Of a stretch of DNA of 64,000 bases, positions 60,705 to 64,000 are shown in pieces. The first letter of the stretch is position 1; every line of letters starts with the position of its first letter. A program made the position numbers and the translations under genes. The stretch covers positions 147,407 through 211,406 of the forward strand of contig JBNGIS010028758.1 of NCBI GenBank assembly GCA_049999725.1. The letters are read 5' to 3'. Source of the stretch: Haplomitrium mnioides (Eukaryota > Marchantiophyta > Haplomitriopsida > Calobryales). The notes beneath the pieces are model-generated. The model was not told the DNA's origin, made no database searches, and was given only the letters and a program-made list of their open reading frames with translations.

Positions 60705-61618
60705 TTCTTCTTTAGTAAGGCATGTTTTTTTTTTGAGCCTTAGCTGGCTCCACTTTTTTTCTTTTCTTAGCAGCTGAAGGTTCACCTATTGTTGCAATTG
60801 TCATTGTTGCCATGCTTGGATACGACACTAGTTGTTGCACGTGAAGGCCTTGCTTCACTTTCAAAACTTTAAACTAAGGGCAAATTTGATGAAGTGTCTT
60901 TCTACTTGCTTCACGTTTGAGTAAGTAATGATGAAGTCTGATAAATATTGAGAAAATTGAAAGCAAAAAACAAGAAACGGTCAATGACTTAATATAAAAA
61001 TTTGTCAAAAGTACAATTAGAGACTTCGAGTACTTCCACATATAGTCTATGTGCACGTGGACTCTTGAGTCTATGCGCACATGGACTTGGGATTCTATGC
61101 ATGCATGGACTCCCAAGCTCATACGCGTATTGACTTGAGAGTTACTATGCCAAGGGACAAGGAGTCCTTGGTCTCACTGAATCTTGAGTTTGTACCTTAC
61201 CGAACTCCCTTTATCTGCGTACTTGGACTTGGAAGTCAGTGGGCGATCAAACTCCATGTAATTGCTCGCCTAGATGTTAGAGTCCATGCTCGCATGATCT
61301 CTTGAGTCTAAGCGAACAAGGATTCCCAAGTCAATGCGAGAATGAACTGCACAGTCCATTACACCCAAAAGTAAGGCTTTGCAATAGAAAGTCTTAAACG
61401 ACTAAAAAACAAATCTTCTTAGTCTTACCTTGCCGTTAGTGAAAGCAGACAGTCTATTGTAGATCTTTGATGAAGATATCTCTTGGCTTCATCTCGTTGA
61501 AGCATAATCTCTTTGGCGATGCTTTGAAGAGCGTGATTGATATCTCTCGATGTACAAGTAGCCTTAAAGGGCTCTATGTCCCTCTTGAATCATGGCAATT
61601 TGGACCAAAAGACCCTTG
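60705..61618 (-). pseudogene. Methyltransferase gene B, N-terminal exons
   Basis: Exon 1 is truncated at 61618 and reads VFWSKLP-FKRDIEPFKATC, TSRDINHALQSIAKEIM, LQRDEAKRYLHQRSTIDCLL and SLTAR, then a good donor AAG|GTAAGAC near 61435. After a repeat-bearing intron (61020-61350), exon 2 at about 60960-60720 gives VKQVERHFIKFALSLKF and SAAKKRKKVEPAKA, ending at the Gypsy G4 insertion. Both exons align with 27190-27024 and 26450-26160 of element A. The start codon region present in A (MASQTTTPQ) is missing because the copy ends here. Confidence 0.6.
61020..61350. repeat. Intronic minisatellite of element B, first intron
   Basis: About ten imperfect units of about 30 bp with GCACATGGACTTGGGATTC and CTTGAGTCTATGCGCACATG variants. 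Positional equivalent of 26500-26995 in element A. Confidence 0.65.
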
Positions 61619-61787
61619 AACAGCTGCTACTTTGAACCAAGAGCATGTTACTCAAAATAAGAACCTTTTGTTTTTTGGAAAAATTGTCGTTTTTTAGCTC
61701 AAAAAATAGAAAAAACGAGGTTATTTTTTAAAAACAAAAAGTACATTAGTTTTTGAAGTTCATTTTTGGCTGTTTTAACAAGCATCG
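61619..61787 (+). mobile_element. Isolated right-type end of an A-family element
   Basis: AACAGCTGCTACTTTGAACC, then AAGAGCATGTTACTCAAAAT, then AAGAACC. It matches the inverted right end of element A (33732 to 33687), so it points in the direction opposite to B. Only about 170 bp remain before LTR-X starts at 61788. Confidence 0.6.
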
Positions 61788-63955
61788 TGTGAGAGCATAG
61801 TTGTTGATAGAAGGTCATAAACAAATTGAAGGAGTTATTCTCGGCATGGTGGAGTAAGAAGGAAATGGTAAAGTTTCAGTTTTGGGTAAAACAATGGTAA
61901 AAATGTATATAAGGAGTTATGAGGAAGTTGATTTCTTTTTCAAGAAAGAGAAAAAAAATATTTTTGGTAAAACTAATCTATGTATTGTGGGCCAGCTAGC
62001 CCCTAGCTACTCCTATCTAGAGTGACTTCTATTAGAGCATTGGTGGACAGTTTGCCCAAGAGCCACTTGTAGTATATTGAAGGACAATCACCTATACCCT
62101 GAACTAGGTCCGTCTAGGGGCAAGAAGAAGCGGTGGCCTTACACCCCATACGGGGCTGCCTCTCAAAAGAAGAAGAGAGAGAAGTGCTTATATATGTGTG
62201 CAAGTTGATGTATGAAGACTTATAGGATAAAACACAACAACCGTGTTCGACACGTTCGTGGATGCGGGCTCTGAAGGAAATGTGCGAAATCTGAAGGCAA
62301 GTGATCCCTGTTGCGAAAAGTGGATTGTTGAAGAATTAGCTTCGAAACAATCCGGAGTGAAGAAGAAATCACTTGTGTCGCAGAATACCTGTGAGGAAGG
62401 TTCTGCTGCGCTGAAGTGAAACGTGAAGAAGAGCTCCTACGAACAAATGAGTTGATGGGAAATGAGGATACGCGGAGAGAGGCCTGCGAAGCGAGTTCTC
62501 TGTGAAACAATGAATAGGAAATCTGAATTGTTGGAAAGAGTCAATCGTTCTGTTTTGGAAGGAACGCCTTGAATTGATATGAGTAGAAAAATTGAACTAA
62601 AGGAATTGACCGGCTGTAATTAATACAAAGAATCTAAGCTGAAGAAGTCTGAATGCTGCAAATTAATGATTTGGAACGAATGATGCAACGATGAGACCTA
62701 CTGCGGATTGTCTAGCTGTGAGGTCCGAGAAGAACTCCTACGAAGATGAAGACCAGCTGTGTTAAAGTCCTGTGAGGAAATGTTGAGCGAGAGAAAGGTT
62801 CTGCAAAGAAGATTTCTACGAGAGGAAATGTTGTTGAAGAAGATCCCTACGAAAGAAAATTGAGTAGAAATGGAGGTTCATGCGGAAATCGATCAGTGGC
62901 AATCCAGGCCAGCCACATTGAAGTCCTACGAGGAGACCAGTGCGAAGAAGGTCTCAAGGGAAGAAATTGATCAAGAAGGGACCTATAGCGGAAATGCTAC
63001 GTGCGAAAAATTTGAATTAATCAGCTGCGAAAAAGGAGAATCAATCGAAGGCCTGTGATGATTGGATGCTGCGAGTAGACCTGCACAAGTGCTTGGAACA
63101 AAAATATTGTGGAAGGGAGGAAATTGATCAGAGACAAACGATCGAAGGCGATGAAGGTTTGTGAGGCATGCTGCGATGTGAAATATCCCTGTGAGGAAGA
63201 ATTGACGGAAACATATACGCGAGATGAGAATAAATGAAAAGGAACGGACTGGTTTCAAAACGAAGGGAGAAGGGTCTGATAAGTCTAGAAAATGGATTGG
63301 AAGGGAATCCTTTGATGTGGGGTGCCCCAGTTATGAGGTGTTTGAAGTGGGGTAAGTGCGGTCTGAGACGTGTCCGATGTGGGACTCTCGGTTAAGTGGG
63401 TTCCGAGTGGAGATCTGAAGTGGGATCCCCGGTTAAAAGGGATCCAAAGTGAGGTGTCCGACGGATCGGAAGTGAAACGGTGATAAGCGAAGCGATGACT
63501 AGCGAAAAGGTTACTTGTCGATATTCTGCGCGAGTAAGGATTGTTGCAGAAGAATAGGCATGCAATAAAGTATGATAGGTGAAGCAACAATTTATCACAA
63601 ATTTGGTGCTGGTATGAGGAAGTCAAATCAAAAGTTCAAAAGGTTGAAATAGACGCTCGGTGGAATTGGAAAAGTTTGAAAATTGAAGAGGGAGGAAACA
63701 AAGAGTTAGTGAAAGTTCAAAAATTAGTATAAGAACATTTGTTAGTAATTAGTTCTAATAGCGAGCTAAGCTAGTGGAAGCTAGCTAATTAGTTTAAGAA
63801 CGAGTTGAGAGTAGTTAGTTCTTATTGAAAGATTAATGAGAAAAAGTTAGTTTGAAAGGAGAGTAAGTTTTTTTTGTGAACTGTTATGACAACTACTTGT
63901 TAATTGAGCAAGATAGGGGGTACAAGCCTGATGGCGAGTTCCTATTCTACTGGTA
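61788..63955 (+). mobile_element. LTR-X copy 3 (interrupted at its 3' side)
   Basis: Starts TGTGAGAGCATAG, equivalent to the solo LTR start, and follows it through GTAAGAAGGAAATGGTAAAG, the GGGGCTGCCTCTC block near 62150, the tandem repeats at 63310-63460, the hairpins at 63730-63830, and GGCGAGTTCC at 63930. It breaks off at 63955, about 1 kb short of the expected end, where an A-family end begins. Confidence 0.7.
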
Positions 63956-64000
63956 ACAGCCGCTACTTTGAACCAGGAACCGCTATTGAGTTCTTGTTTC
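63956..64000 (+). mobile_element. Left-type end of another A-family element (runs off window)
   Basis: AACAGCCGCTACTTTGAACC, then AGGAACCGCTATTGAG, then TTCTTGTTTC. Matches the left ends at 22131 and 43261. It interrupts LTR-X copy 3, so this family also inserted after LTR-X. Confidence 0.65.

Larger units (their letters stand above)
43261..61618. mobile_element. Element B: second copy of the methyltransferase transposon (left half, nested insertions)
   Basis: The left end AACTGCTATTTTGAATCAAG begins where the Gypsy G3 reverse transcriptase is interrupted. After subtracting the solo LTR-X (45453-48340) and Gypsy G4 (49809-60697), about 4.6 kb remains and aligns colinearly with 22131-27190 of element A: left subterminal AT-rich DNA, methyltransferase exons, repeat-bearing introns and the N-terminal exon. 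The copy stops at 61618 inside exon 1, where another end of the same family in opposite orientation begins. The transposase gene and right end are absent. Confidence 0.7.

Noticed and set aside
61619-61787. This end taken as the right end of element B
   Set aside because: It is in the opposite orientation to what B would require and starts inside exon 1; it must be an end of another, inverted element.

Overview
This is nuclear DNA of a land plant with a large, repeat-choked genome. A fern, lycophyte or gymnosperm would fit, but nothing in the window fixes the taxon. The evidence is Copia and Gypsy LTR retrotransposons of plant type in several nested layers, long non-coding LTRs, short AT-rich introns, heavy stop-codon decay, and no intact host gene. 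I see no rRNA or tRNA gene and no CRISPR array. One assembly gap (100 N) lies at 22270-22369. All family calls rest on motif reading; no search was run.

Layout. 1-2892 is a long non-coding LTR, here called LTR-X, running off the window start. 2893-15947 holds three decayed Copia elements head to tail with single LTRs between them (6110-7017, 10704-11692, 15420-15947). 15962-20650 holds a Gypsy scrap, a minus-strand karyopherin-like pseudogene and a CT-rich tract. 20650-36543 is a decayed plus-strand Gypsy element (G2) ending in an 840-bp LTR, and it is split by an 11.6-kb insertion, element A (22131-33732). 39100-41030 is a broken coiled-coil coding stretch of unknown nature. 41650-43260 is a minus-strand Gypsy fragment (G3) cut by element B (43261-61618). 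B is a second copy of A's left half, and is itself split by a solo LTR-X (45453-48340, with an AAAAA duplication) and by a nearly complete Gypsy element, G4 (49809-60697). The window closes with another A-type end (61619-61787), a third LTR-X (61788-63955), and the first 45 bases of a further A-type end (63956-64000).

The most notable content is the A/B family. It looks like a large DNA transposon with terminal inverted repeats beginning AACAGCYGCTACTTTGAACC. Element A has two divergent genes. On the plus strand is a DDE-type, DUF7869-like putative transposase (IDQ, LQLDN..RENKN and a THxxI block). On the minus strand is a multi-exon gene whose C-terminus resembles an N4/N6 DNA methyltransferase in permuted (beta-class) motif order: a DIPxG block, then LDLYSRSGT, then VEYD. 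Copy B keeps the same methyltransferase gene exon by exon, which gives an internal comparison showing which parts were coding. Both copies are now dead. A eukaryotic transposon carrying an amino-type DNA methyltransferase is, as far as I know, not a standard described class, and is the main candidate for a novel system here.

Order of events from nesting: G2 and G3 inserted first; A and B then landed in or beside their reverse-transcriptase genes; LTR-X and G4 later landed in B; recombination reduced one LTR-X to a solo LTR; and one G4 LTR suffered an inversion with a deletion.
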